Notes under the pieces: model-generated
What the model saw: only the letters and a program-made list of their open reading frames with translations
Database searches by the model: none
What the model was told of the DNA's origin: nothing
Position numbers and translations under genes: made by a program
Source: Ignavibacteriales bacterium
Lineage (GTDB): Bacteria; Bacteroidota; Ignavibacteria; Ignavibacteriales; Ignavibacteriaceae
Direction: 5' to 3'
Length of the DNA: 64,000 nucleotides
NCBI GenBank assembly: GCA_016714125.1
Contig: JADJNX010000002.1
Location: 496,001-560,000 of the forward strand
Shown here: positions 48,871 to 57,542 of the stretch, in pieces
Position numbering within the stretch: position 1 is the stretch's first letter
Layout: every line of letters begins with the position of its first letter

Positions 48871-49404
48871 TTAATGAGCTAATTCTGCTTGCACAAAATC
48901 GATCTCCACGGGAGTTTTTCTGCCGAAGATTGAAACGAGAACTTTTATCTTCATTCTCTCTTCATTTACTTCTTCAACGGTTCCCGAGAAGTTGTTGAAC
49001 GGACCATCTATTATTTTAACTGTATCTCCCGCTCTAAATACAGTATCCAATCTTTCGGAATCTTCTTCCTGTTTCACCCTGCCTACAATTCTCTTCACTT
49101 CGTCTTCTCTTAAAGGTGCGGGATTTTTTCCGCCGAGAAAACCAAGAACTGACTGAGTATTGTTTATAAAATCTTTTACCTGAGCATCAAGATCAACACA
49201 AATGAGAATATAGCCGGGCAGAAAACTTCTGATCTTGCTCTTCTTTTTGCCATCTTTTACTTCGTAAACTTTTTCCTGTGGGAGCAATACTTCAGATATT
49301 TTATCAGCCAGTCGTGTATTATCGCGCAAACCGAGCTCAATCAGCCCTTTAACTTTGGCTTCATGACCCGAAAGCGTTTGTAATACATACCATCTATGTT
49401 CCAT
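48871..49404 (-). CDS. nusG: Transcription antitermination factor NusG
   Basis: 177 residues: NGN domain (MEHRWYVLQTLSGHEAKVKGLIE and LPGYILICVDL) and a C-terminal KOW (FRAGDTVKIIDGPFNNFSGTVEEVNEERMKIKVLVSIFGRKTPVEIDF). Links RNA polymerase to ribosome or Rho. It follows secE by eight bases. Confidence 0.97.
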   Translation of the reverse strand: MEHRWYVLQTLSGHEAKVKGLIELGLRDNTRLADKISEVLLPQEKVYEVKDGKKKSKIRSFLPGYILICVDLDAQVKDFINNTQSVLGFLGGKNPAPLREDEVKRIVGRVKQEEDSERLDTVFRAGDTVKIIDGPFNNFSGTVEEVNEERMKIKVLVSIFGRKTPVEIDFVQAELAH

Positions 49405-49412
49405 TGCGCTCC

Positions 49413-49595
49413 TTAGTATAAAAAGCTGAAAAGGAAAGAAATTCCCTTATCAATAATGAAACACAAGACAGCAAAAACGAGTGAAGAGGCTATGACCACC
49501 TTGGTGGAGCTCTTCAGCTCTTCCCGGGTTGGCCAGGTTACTTTCTTCATCTCTTTTACGATATCTTCGTATAGCTTAATTATTTTTGTTTTCAT
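49413..49595 (-). CDS. secE: Protein translocase subunit SecE
   Basis: 60 residues: amphipathic helix KLYEDIVKEMKKVTWPTREELKSSTKVV followed by a single hydrophobic helix. The KKVTWPTREEL motif is diagnostic. Clamps SecY. It lies between tRNA-Trp and nusG. Confidence 0.95.
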   Translation of the reverse strand: MKTKIIKLYEDIVKEMKKVTWPTREELKSSTKVVIASSLVFAVLCFIIDKGISFLFSFLY

Positions 49596-49617
49596 GTGGA
49601 CTTTCGGACTGTTTAAG

Positions 49618-49690
49618 CACGCTGGGAGGGAATCGAACCCCCAACCTGCGGTTTTGGAGACCGCTGCTCTACCAATTAAGCTACCAGCGT
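49618..49690 (-). tRNA. tRNA-Trp (anticodon CCA)
   Basis: 73-nt cloverleaf: acceptor ACGCTGG/CCAGCGT, discriminator G, anticodon loop CTCCAAA on stem GCGGT/ACCGC, T loop TTCGATT. CCA tail not encoded. Upstream of secE, the classic position. Confidence 0.95.
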
Positions 49691-49698
49691 ATTCGTTT

Positions 49699-49848
49699 TT
49701 ACTTAGTCTCTTTGTGCACTACCGGCTTGTTACACCAGCGGCAATATTTCTTATATTCTACTCTGGCAGGATGCTTGCGCTTGTTCTTTGTTGTAGAGTA
49801 ATTTCTTCTCTTACACTCAGTACATTCCAGGGTGATTATATCTCTCAT
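49699..49848 (-). CDS. rpmG: 50S ribosomal protein L33
   Basis: 49 residues: MRDIITLECTECKRRNYSTTKNKR and KKYCRWCNKPVVHKETK. The two CxxC pairs (CTEC, CRWC) bind zinc, so this is the C+ form. It lies between tRNA-Thr and tRNA-Trp. Confidence 0.95.
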   Translation of the reverse strand: MRDIITLECTECKRRNYSTTKNKRKHPARVEYKKYCRWCNKPVVHKETK

Positions 49849-49873
49849 GTCTCTACCTTCATAAAAAATGTCG

Positions 49874-49946
49874 AGCTCACGACCGGGATTGAACCGGTGA
49901 CCTCATCCTTACCAAGGATGTGCTCTACCAACTGAGCTACGTCAGC
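49874..49946 (-). tRNA. tRNA-Thr (anticodon GGT)
   Basis: 73 nt: acceptor GCTGACG with CGTGAGC, anticodon stem CATCC/GGATG around loop TTGGTAA, T arm ACCGG-TTCAATC-CCGGT. The fourth acceptor pair is G-G, a mismatch that may be a base error. Discriminator T, CCA not encoded. Confidence 0.92.
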
Positions 49947-50003
49947 TTAATTGAACATAAAAAAAATGAAAGTAGTTGGAGTTTACTTTCATTATACTCT
50001 GTG

Positions 50004-50075
50004 AGCGGGAGACGGGATTCGAACCCGCGACCAACAGCTTGGAAGGCTGTGACTCTACCCCTGAGTTACTCCCGC
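50004..50075 (-). tRNA. tRNA-Gly (anticodon TCC)
   Basis: 72 nt with perfect acceptor GCGGGAG/CTCCCGC, anticodon stem ACAGC/GCTGT around loop CTTCCAA, T arm GCGGG-TTCGAAT-CCCGT. CCA not encoded. Confidence 0.95.
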
Positions 50076-50096
50076 AATTCTCCGTTTCATATATAG

Positions 50097-50180
50097 TGGG
50101 CGGCGAGGGATTCGAACCCCCAAAGGCGTAAGCCAACGGATTTACAGTCCGCCCCGACTCTCCAACTTCGGCGTCCGCCC
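50097..50180 (-). tRNA. tRNA-Tyr (anticodon GTA)
   Basis: 84 nt, class II with a long variable arm. Acceptor GGGCGGA with GCCGCCC (last pair A-G mismatched), anticodon loop with GTA in ACTGTAAAT, T loop TTCGAAT, discriminator A. First element of the tRNA cluster. Confidence 0.93.
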
Positions 50181-50223
50181 AACTTTTGTGTTTCCATTCA
50201 GAATTTTTCTGAAAGGGACTTCT

Positions 50224-50252
50224 AAAGTAAGATTTTTTTGAATTAAATGCAA
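50224..50252 (-). promoter_or_regulatory. Promoter of the tRNA-rpmG-secE cluster
   Basis: On the minus strand TTGCAT (50252-50247), a 17-base spacer and TACTTT (50229-50224), continuing AG, close to TAnnTTTG. The expected start is about 37 bases before tRNA-Tyr. Confidence 0.65.
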
Positions 50253-50324
50253 GGAGTCTGTTAAATTTATTTTAAATTATTTTTCCCACCCTGGAGAGAG
50301 GGATAATTTGTATTATATCGGGAA

Positions 50325-50485
50325 AAGTAGCAGAGTAGAGAAAGGGGTTTTGAGTTAAACCGCAAAGGACGCAGAGGACGCTAAGAGAGAAATAATAAAT
50401 CCATCCGCGATAATCCGCCTCATCCGCTTCTTCCGCGTTCTATCAAAAAATCCGTTACTTCGCTACTCCGATACTCTGCTACTTC
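50325..50485. repeat. Intergenic element with 13-bp inverted ends and tandem 8/9-mers
   Basis: AAGTAGCAGAGTA (50325-50337) is the exact inverse of 50472-50484. Inside are 9-mers CGCAAAGGA, CGCAGAGGA, CGCTAAGAG (50361-50387), then ATCCGC-containing 8-10-mers (50402-50438). At 50454-50485 there are four 8-mers: GTTACTTC, GCTACTCC, GATACTCT, GCTACTTC. The last 8-mer contains the stop codon of the T9SS protein gene. The rest of 50181-50478 holds the tRNA promoter and nothing else recognised. Confidence 0.75.
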
Positions 50486-53400
50486 AATAAAATAGCTTTC
50501 ACCGTCGCAGAAAAGCTGCTATTGGCAGAAACGGCCTCCAGTCGGAATATGTAAACACCCGACGATAATTTGGTTCCGTCAAACTTTTGTTTATACAGAC
50601 CTCTTGCCATTTCGCCCGAAATCAGTGTTGTTACCTTTTGTCCTGTGATATTATAAACAGAAAGAGAAACATTGGCTCTCTCGCGTAACGAAAACTTTAT
50701 CACAGTTTCGGGGTTGAAAGGATTTGGATAATTTTGCCACATCTGAAATTCATCGGGCACAATTCCTTCAACTTCTTTTAGTCCCGTTGGATAATAGTGA
50801 TATTTTGCACCCAAATGGGCAAATATTTCATCAACCTTGGTACGGGTCACCGTTATTGAGTTAAGGTGATCCGTTCCTCTTCCGATAATTATGGCATTGT
50901 GAAAAGTAACTGTATCACCCGCTGTAAGGTGAAACGGACCCGAATTGGCAAAACTCCTCTGATCGGTCGATGTGTTGTTTAACCATCCTGTATTAGTAAC
51001 GGGATTTCCCGAGTACATAAAGATTTTTGATACAGGGCTACATGGAACTCCCCCATAAAACTGACCATAAGGCCAGGTACAGGGATCTATCATTTCGCCA
51101 TTAGTGTTTCTGCCCTGCTGATAACTTCTTAACTCAGGTGTAAAGCGTGGATCACCTTGAGTGGGATGCGACGACATGTAGTGCTGCGAAGATGTAAGCC
51201 CCAGGTTGGAAGCTCCCGGAATTTTAATATTTTGGAAAGGTTTTCCCATTGGAACAGTGGCTGTGTCGTTGGCAATATCTGTACCCGGATCATAAACACC
51301 ATTTCCGTTGATATCCTGATATGACAACCCCCTGATAAAAACAGGTTGCCCAAACACAATAGTCTGAAAAACGGCAGGTGGATTGACCCCAAATGAACCA
51401 TCACTTCCTTCATTCCAGATATAACTGCTGTTCCGAATTGAATCGGTACCAAAAAGATCATCCTGATACTCTCCCATATCAGTATCAGTCCAGGCTGAAA
51501 AGAAAACATCGGATATCGCCGAAGCAATATTCCCCTTATTTACAATTTCATACCGAATAAATACTGCATCCTTCATCGCTTCAACCGCTGAATTTGGGTA
51601 GGCATAAATTGTTTGCCTGATCTCAATGCCCACCGGAACTTCTTGAAATCTTCGTAGTTCGGTTGGCATTCCATCATTGTAAACACAATAGTATGAAATC
51701 TCACCAAGTATCTCAGGCATATCCTCCGATGGATCCCAAATGCCGTTATGATTTAAGTCGATGGGATCATAAATTCCGTTGTGGTTTCCATCCCAATATC
51801 TGGCTCCGGTCATAACGGCATATTTCCACAACTCCCAACTTGCACCAAATGCAGAATCCTTCAGCGCCACCCTGTATATCCCGTTTTTGGGGTCTATAAC
51901 CGGTGAACCTACGGGACCCGATACATAATCTGCAATTCTTGAGGCTGACATCATACTCGCCGACCATGGTACATCATTTATGAGTCCTGATAATGCAAAA
52001 CCGTTTGAAAATACAGTGTTGATCGAATCATAATACAAACCCGATCTCCCATTTATATCAACATCGGCGATTATTCCATTTCTTCCGAAGGGCACCCAAA
52101 TTCTTCCCGTCCAAAATCCATCTTCTGTGGTTATTCCCGCCATCAAAAGTGAATAGGTGAATTGGGCTGAAGAGAGGTATTGTCCACCACCATTCATCAA
52201 AACATATAAATTTGCAAAATCCCCCGGCGTGGCAATCTTCACAAATCCTCTGAATATCCCATCTCCTGCCACAGAATCATTGTGTAATCCATCATCATAA
52301 AGAGGATATTCAACAGGCACTTCATTTAGGTTCCCTTTTATGACTCCACTCAGATTTCCTCCTCTAAAACCTGCATAAACCCTCACAAAAACAGAATCTC
52401 CCTGAACAGGAACTTCAGGAATCATTTTTGTTGAGAAAATAACAGGAGGAGCTTGCTGATCTGTAAGAGTTAACCCGTTTCCCCACCACAACCTGTTTAG
52501 AAGCCCGAAGGAATATCGGGAACTTGAAAAAACAACTATTGGAAGTGTTGATTGTGGGTTGATATTCAGATTGGCATCCTGACCTGCGTATCGTGTTATT
52601 TGAACCGGTGTACCCCATGTAACCCCGTTATCGGTAGTGGTTATTCGGAAATAATTTGAGTTTAAGAACCCCCCAATGGTTGGACGGATTCGGCGGTAAA
52701 ACAAATGAATTGCCCCATCTGAAGTTTTGTACAATTTTGGATTCCTAATTGTCTCACTCCCCGAAATAATCACTGTTGTATCATGCCAGCCGGTCGTGGC
52801 AGCCGAATACTTTAACAACATCAGTTTTGTATTGTTCTGATTTTTCTCCTGACACGCCATGATCATATCACCGTTACCCATGGGCAAAAGTGTCGGGTTG
52901 CTTAATCCGCTGGTTGTAAGAATCTGGTATGACGAAAATGTTAAACCATTATCACTACTTTTTGCAAACCCTATTGAGTTCTGATATTGAGAAATTGCAA
53001 GGACTATCTCATTCCCACCTGTATGAATTGCAGAGGTTATTTTTAGAGTACCCTCAATAATCGGATTGTTAATCAGTGAAAGAACCCGGTTTGCTCCCCA
53101 CGTGTTTCCTCCATCGTCGGATATCTTATACTTGTAGGTACCGTTGGTGCCAACTCTAAAAAAAGTTATCAATCGATTATTGGCACCCCGTATCAAGTAA
53201 GGTGACGCGAGACTGTCCTCAAATGCAGAGGGAGCTATCGTGTCAAAAATGACTGTGGGAGTCGACCAGGCAGTCCCGCCATTGGTACTTCTCACTAAAC
53301 AAAATTGAACTCCTCCAAAACCGTTGTATTTGGAGTATAAAGTTATGAATTCATTGTTGTTTATTGAGATAATTTCACCGGTACGGTGATTTAATGCATC

Positions 53401-53487
53401 ATCAGTGGGATAAATGAGTTGAGGTTCTGACTGGGTGAATACGACAATAATTAATATCGAACAAAGAATCAAAATGTATTTTAACAT
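50479..53487 (-). CDS. Secreted Asp-box protein with type IX secretion sorting domain
   Basis: 1002 residues. The N-terminus is a signal peptide (MLKYILILCSILIIVVFTQS). Residues about 25-345 form a sialidase-like propeller with at least four Asp boxes: STNGGTAWSTP, SDDGGNTWGAN, SSDNGLTFSSY, TTDNGVTWGTP. A region with Ca-binding-like loops follows (DGNHNGIYDPIDLNHNGIWDPSED, DINGNGVYDPGTD). The last 85 residues are a T9SS type A sorting domain (MWQNYPNPFNPETVIKFSL to SGVYIFRLEA). It is probably exported across the outer membrane and attached to the surface or released. Sialidase catalytic residues were not identified, so enzymatic activity is not claimed. Confidence 0.88.
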   Translation of the reverse strand: MLKYILILCSILIIVVFTQSEPQLIYPTDDALNHRTGEIISINNNEFITLYSKYNGFGGVQFCLVRSTNGGTAWSTPTVIFDTIAPSAFEDSLASPYLIRGANNRLITFFRVGTNGTYKYKISDDGGNTWGANRVLSLINNPIIEGTLKITSAIHTGGNEIVLAISQYQNSIGFAKSSDNGLTFSSYQILTTSGLSNPTLLPMGNGDMIMACQEKNQNNTKLMLLKYSAATTGWHDTTVIISGSETIRNPKLYKTSDGAIHLFYRRIRPTIGGFLNSNYFRITTTDNGVTWGTPVQITRYAGQDANLNINPQSTLPIVVFSSSRYSFGLLNRLWWGNGLTLTDQQAPPVIFSTKMIPEVPVQGDSVFVRVYAGFRGGNLSGVIKGNLNEVPVEYPLYDDGLHNDSVAGDGIFRGFVKIATPGDFANLYVLMNGGGQYLSSAQFTYSLLMAGITTEDGFWTGRIWVPFGRNGIIADVDINGRSGLYYDSINTVFSNGFALSGLINDVPWSASMMSASRIADYVSGPVGSPVIDPKNGIYRVALKDSAFGASWELWKYAVMTGARYWDGNHNGIYDPIDLNHNGIWDPSEDMPEILGEISYYCVYNDGMPTELRRFQEVPVGIEIRQTIYAYPNSAVEAMKDAVFIRYEIVNKGNIASAISDVFFSAWTDTDMGEYQDDLFGTDSIRNSSYIWNEGSDGSFGVNPPAVFQTIVFGQPVFIRGLSYQDINGNGVYDPGTDIANDTATVPMGKPFQNIKIPGASNLGLTSSQHYMSSHPTQGDPRFTPELRSYQQGRNTNGEMIDPCTWPYGQFYGGVPCSPVSKIFMYSGNPVTNTGWLNNTSTDQRSFANSGPFHLTAGDTVTFHNAIIIGRGTDHLNSITVTRTKVDEIFAHLGAKYHYYPTGLKEVEGIVPDEFQMWQNYPNPFNPETVIKFSLRERANVSLSVYNITGQKVTTLISGEMARGLYKQKFDGTKLSSGVYIFRLEAVSANSSFSATVKAILLK

Positions 53488-53516
53488 GATGAACTCCTGA
53501 CTTTCTTTTTATTTCA

Positions 53517-53538
53517 GCAGGACACTTTTGTGCCCTGC
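53517..53538 (-). terminator. Weak hairpin between slyD and the T9SS gene
   Basis: GCAGGACAC/GTGCCCTGC with one internal mismatch and a TTTT loop (53517-53538). On the minus strand it is followed by TGAAATAAAAAG, with no clear T run, so termination would be partial at best. Confidence 0.4.
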
Positions 53539-53559
53539 CGAAAAATGCTTCTACTTAAA

Positions 53560-53985
53560 TTATTTGATCTCGACTATCTCAATGGCAAAATTTAATATTT
53601 CACCTGCAAGATCATGATTTGCATCGAGAGTAATTATGGTGTCAGTTATTTCAATAACTGTCATAATTACATTCTCTCCATCTTCGCCATCAAGTTCGAG
53701 TCTGTCACCGATCTCAACTTCAAGATCGGGAATTTTCTCTTTTTCAACTTCCACAACGAGGCTGTCACGGTATTCCCCATAACCAAGTTCGGGTGGAACT
53801 GCCACATCCTTTTTCTCCCCGACTTCCATCCCCAAAACTGCAAGTTCCAATCCGGGGATGATCTCATTGTTGCCAACTCTGAACACGATTGGTTCATTTC
53901 CATAAGATGATTCAAATTCTTCACCATCCGGGAATGTCCCAATATAGTGCATTGTAACGAGTGAACCTTTTTGAACTACAGCCAA
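53560..53985 (-). CDS. slyD: FKBP-type peptidyl-prolyl isomerase, SlyD family
   Basis: 141 residues: FKBP halves MHYIGTFPDGEEFESSYG and FRVGNNEIIPGLELAVLGMEVGEKK, with an inserted chaperone (IF) domain (about 70-125), ending LDANHDLAGEILNFAIEIVEI. The NHDLAGE motif is characteristic. The His-rich metal tail of the E. coli protein is absent. The start is a TTG at 53983-53985. Likely a cytosolic folding helper. Confidence 0.92.
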   Translation of the reverse strand: MAVVQKGSLVTMHYIGTFPDGEEFESSYGNEPIVFRVGNNEIIPGLELAVLGMEVGEKKDVAVPPELGYGEYRDSLVVEVEKEKIPDLEVEIGDRLELDGEDGENVIMTVIEITDTIITLDANHDLAGEILNFAIEIVEIK

Positions 53986-54445
53986 TTTACTCTCTACTTT
54001 CGTTGTTTTTTAGTTAGTCTAAATTGTCTCAAATAAACTCTGAAACCGCAGGGAAATATAATAAACGACCAAAACTTTCGCTAATTATTTTTCTGTTGCC
54101 AAAATTATAAAATCCATCCCTGAAATCAGTGAAAATCCGTGATATCTGCGTAACTATTCCCCGTTTTATGTTGCAGAAGGCAATCGGGACGATTACCACT
54201 CCTCACACTTACGGTTAAAATCCCCCTCCGCGTAACTCTGTCTAATCTGCGTGTATCTGCGTCCCCTAACGACTTTTCGTGTTGCAGACGGCAATCGGGA
54301 CGCTACGAATATTGATTCCCTTCCAGGGAAATTATAAGATCAATCACCAAATAATCTCAAAAAAACTAAAATTTTATCTTATTTTGACCAAAAGTATACA
54401 AATAATGTATTTTAAAAGATATTATTTGTACATTTTGCCATAAAA
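53986..54445. repeat. Gene-free stretch with degenerate tandem and direct repeats
   Basis: About 500 bases with no supported gene. GTTGCAGAnGGCAATCGGGACG occurs at 54170-54191 and 54281-54302 (21 of 22 identical), each ending a 48-base unit that begins ATCTGCGT (54144 and 54255). Around them are degenerate units with ATCCGTG, ATCTGCG and CTGCGTG. The slyD promoter should also lie here near 54000-54060. Confidence 0.65.
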
Positions 54446-54488
54446 AAAGCTGTCACCGTTTTAAGCAGTGACAGCTTTATCAAGTTTT
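54442..54488 (-). terminator. Rho-independent terminator of ackA
   Basis: AAAGCTGTCAC (54446-54456) / GTGACAGCTTT (54478-54488), eleven-base stem, followed on the minus strand by a T run. It is ten bases after the ackA stop codon. Confidence 0.92.
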
Positions 54489-54498
54489 TGGGTATTTT

Positions 54499-55704
54499 TT
54501 AGATATCCACTTCTATCCCGTTGATTATCACTTCTGTATCGAGAGCAATAACAAGTTCTTCATTTGTGGGGATTCTGAATACTTTAACCGTTGCATCTTC
54601 AGTGGAGAGGTCTTCCTCTTTACTGTTGTTTTTTTCAGGGTCAAGTTTCATTCCCATAAATCCAAGGGATTTGCAAACTGCTTCACGAACATCAGATGAA
54701 TTTTCACCGATACCACCGGTAAATACCAGTGCATCAATTCCACCCATCGCTGCTGCATAAGCACCAACATACTTCGTGATTCTGTAACAAAAGACATCAA
54801 AAGCAATTTTAGCTCTTTTGTGTCCCTCTTTCATCGAAGAAATTATTTCACGCATATCGGACGATTCACCACTGATTCCAATGAGTCCACTGTGTTTGTT
54901 GAGCAAAGTGTTTGCTTCGGAGAGTTGCAGACCTTCTTTTCCCATTATGTGGAGAATTATGGAAGTGTCGATGTCACCACAACGGGTACCCATCAAAAGT
55001 CCTTCAAGTGGCGTAAAACCCATTGAAGTGTCAACCGAAGTACCTCTGTCAACAGCCGCCATACTGCACCCGTTTCCGAGGTGAGCGGTTACTATTTTTA
55101 ATTCACTGAGTGGTTTTCCAAGCTTCTTTGCTGCTTTTCCGGCAACAAATCTGTGTGAAGTGCCATGAAAACCGTAACGACGAATCTGATGACTTTTATA
55201 AAGTTCATAGGGTATTCCATAAAGATATGCCTTGGGCTCCATCTTTGCGTGATATGCTGTATCAAATACGCCAACCTGGGGAACACCCGGAAGCACCCTC
55301 GTAACAGCCTGAATACCTTTGATGTTTGGTGGATTGTGAAGTGGTGCCAGTCCTACATTATCCTGGAGAACTTTAATTACTTCCTGGGTGATCAAAACCG
55401 ATCCCGTGAAGGTTTCACCTCCGTGAACAACTCTGTGACCTACTGCATCAATTTCACTTTTATCTTCAATTACACCATGATTCTTCGAAAGAAGCACTGC
55501 GAGAACATATTCAATTCCAATTGCATGGTCAAGAATCTCTCCCACGATATTTATTTTATCACCGTCATACCGTATATGTGTAAGTACGGCTCCTGACATC
55601 CCAATCCTGTCAACCAATCCTTTTGCAAGTGCAACCCGCTGAACAGTATCATAAAACTGATACTTGATCGACGAACTGCCACAATTTAATACTAAAACTC
55701 TCAT
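54499..55704 (-). CDS. ackA: Acetate kinase
   Basis: Interconverts acetyl phosphate plus ADP and acetate plus ATP; the energy-yielding last step of acetate fermentation. 401 residues: MRVLVLNCGSSSIKYQFYD, catalytic regions VGHRVVHGGE and YGFHGTSHRFVAGKAA, ATP-binding HLGNGCSMAAVDRG, and LVFTGGIGENSSDVRE. Phosphotransacetylase is not in the window. It starts six bases after the 3-hydroxyacyl-CoA dehydrogenase stop, so the two are probably cotranscribed. Confidence 0.97.
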   Translation of the reverse strand: MRVLVLNCGSSSIKYQFYDTVQRVALAKGLVDRIGMSGAVLTHIRYDGDKINIVGEILDHAIGIEYVLAVLLSKNHGVIEDKSEIDAVGHRVVHGGETFTGSVLITQEVIKVLQDNVGLAPLHNPPNIKGIQAVTRVLPGVPQVGVFDTAYHAKMEPKAYLYGIPYELYKSHQIRRYGFHGTSHRFVAGKAAKKLGKPLSELKIVTAHLGNGCSMAAVDRGTSVDTSMGFTPLEGLLMGTRCGDIDTSIILHIMGKEGLQLSEANTLLNKHSGLIGISGESSDMREIISSMKEGHKRAKIAFDVFCYRITKYVGAYAAAMGGIDALVFTGGIGENSSDVREAVCKSLGFMGMKLDPEKNNSKEEDLSTEDATVKVFRIPTNEELVIALDTEVIINGIEVDI

Positions 55705-55710
55705 TATCGC

Positions 55711-56646
55711 CTACGAAATTATTTTACCGTTGGAGTCATAGGTATAAAAACCCTGACCTGTTTTTCTTCCAAGCTTCTGCTCACGAACAAGTTTCCGGAG
55801 TATTGGACAAGCTCTGTACCTTGGTTCTCCAAGGGTTTTCCACAGAGTGTCCATCCATGCCAAAACTTCATCCAATCCCATCATATCAGCCATTTCAAGG
55901 GGTCCATGTTGAAAATTGAACCCGATTTTCATCGCTGTGTCGATGTCTTTTGCGGATGCAATGCCTTCAAGCAAAATGTGCATCGCTTCATTAAGGAGTG
56001 GAACTATCGATCTGGTGGTTACATATCCGGGATATTCGTAAACTTCAATGGAGGTTTTTCCAAGACGGTTGGCGAATTCTTTGATTATTTTTAATGTACT
56101 TGCCGAGGTGTGGAGACATTTGATCACTTCGACCAACGGTCTCTTTGGCACAGGATTAAGAAAATGCATCCCGATTACCTTGTCAGGTCTTCCGGTACAT
56201 TCTGCAAGCTTTGTTAAACTTAATGTTGAAGTGTTGGAGACAAAAATTGTCTCTTTTTTAGCGATTTTGTCGATATCAAGAAATATTTTTTTCTTTAATT
56301 CAAAATCTTCATCCACCGCCTCAACAATAAGGTCACAGCCGGCTACCAACTTAATGTCGGTAACCCAACTGATTCGGCTCATGATTGCTTTTTTTTCTGA
56401 AGCAGTCATTGCCCATCTTTTTATTTCATTGTCGATATTATCTGAAAGACTCGATTTTGCATAATCGATCCTTTGAGATGATCTCTCAACTATAATGACT
56501 TCAATACCATTTGCGGCCACTGCCTGGGCTATTCCCTGCCCCATAACCCCTGCGCCAATAATTCCAACCCGGTTGATTGCATCAAACGATTCGGACAATG
56601 CCGACCTTTTTAGTATTTCGTCTATATTTATGTTATCTTCCTGCAT
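55711..56646 (-). CDS. 3-Hydroxyacyl-CoA (3-hydroxybutyryl-CoA) dehydrogenase
   Basis: 311 residues: NAD-binding Rossmann motif VGIIGAGVMGQGIAQAVAANG (about 27-47), SNTSTLSLTKLAE, catalytic His in GMHFLNPVPKRPLVEVI, and the C-terminal domain with LLNEAMHILLEGIASAKDID and GFNFQHGPLEMADMMGLD. Oxidises 3-hydroxyacyl-CoA to 3-ketoacyl-CoA or the reverse, in short-chain fatty-acid, butyrate or phenylacetate metabolism; which one cannot be told here. It has about 25 extra residues ahead of the Rossmann fold. Confidence 0.9.
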   Translation of the reverse strand: MQEDNINIDEILKRSALSESFDAINRVGIIGAGVMGQGIAQAVAANGIEVIIVERSSQRIDYAKSSLSDNIDNEIKRWAMTASEKKAIMSRISWVTDIKLVAGCDLIVEAVDEDFELKKKIFLDIDKIAKKETIFVSNTSTLSLTKLAECTGRPDKVIGMHFLNPVPKRPLVEVIKCLHTSASTLKIIKEFANRLGKTSIEVYEYPGYVTTRSIVPLLNEAMHILLEGIASAKDIDTAMKIGFNFQHGPLEMADMMGLDEVLAWMDTLWKTLGEPRYRACPILRKLVREQKLGRKTGQGFYTYDSNGKIIS

Positions 56647-56739
56647 CAGTCCATTCCTTAATAAAACAATTTGCGTCCATCTACAAGCAATTTTAATGCC
56701 AAACGGTTTAATCGTTTTATCTTCAAATTTTTGATCAGA

Positions 56740-57542
56740 TCAATAGTCTTTTTTCTCAAAAATAATAATTGTTAAACCGAATACGGTAAAAATAAACAAT
56801 AATGAGCTAATAATCAGTTTTAAAACATGACCTTCGGGGCTTCCTTGCTCTGCAAGCATGTATGAACTTGAAAATTCTGAGCTTTTTGGTAATATCCAAT
56901 AAATCACATTTACTGTCTCTCTTAACCATATTTTTGCTGAATCCTGCATCACTTGTTTCATAATATATACTATAGAAGAAATCACTACACTATATGCAAT
57001 CGCTGTTAAAAGACCGGCAATTGGTGAACGGAAACTAAATGATACAAATATTACAAGATGAAACATGATCACAAAACCAAGAAGATTTAATAATCCCCAG
57101 TGAAGTGAATTTGCATAATATATGCCGTAAACTGCGGAATGTACCAGCCAAACCCCCATTATCTGCACAAACAAGACCGCAAACATAAAAAGTATGCCAC
57201 TGATAAAGGCGCCCGTAAGCAACTCCATCGTCTAACCGGGAAAGAGAGAAATATGTCAAAGACTCCCCTTTTGATTACAGAATTCACTGTGATTGCAACT
57301 GTAAATAATCCTACATAAATCATTAACTGGATCGTCCCGTTAAGAAGATTTGCCAAAATAAAATCGTATGACTGTTCTATCTTTGCAAATGGTGTTCCGG
57401 CAGGAATACTGTCGTGAACTGAATAAGAAATAATGGCTGAAAGTGCCACCATAACCACGACACCTCCAATGGTAACCCAAAATGACTTACTTCTCCTCAG
57501 ATGATCAAAAAAGAATAAAACTGATTGTGTAATCCCTTTCAT
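56740..57542 (-). CDS. ABC-2 type transporter permease (one frameshift)
   Basis: The N-terminal piece (57542-57236) gives a first helix and the loop AKIEQSYDFILANLLNGTIQLMIY, ending FDIFLSFPVRR. Correcting one base near 57229 continues with MELLTGAFISGILFMFAVLFVQ and four more helices, ending LTIIIFEKKDY. About 268 residues and six membrane segments, as in NosY/GldF-like permeases. Its ATG overlaps the stop of the ATPase gene, so the two form one exporter. Substrate unknown. Confidence 0.85.

Noticed and set aside
50361..50438. CRISPR-like array in the T9SS/tRNA-Tyr interval
   Set aside because: Units are only 8-10 bases, degenerate and contiguous, with no spacers and no cas genes.
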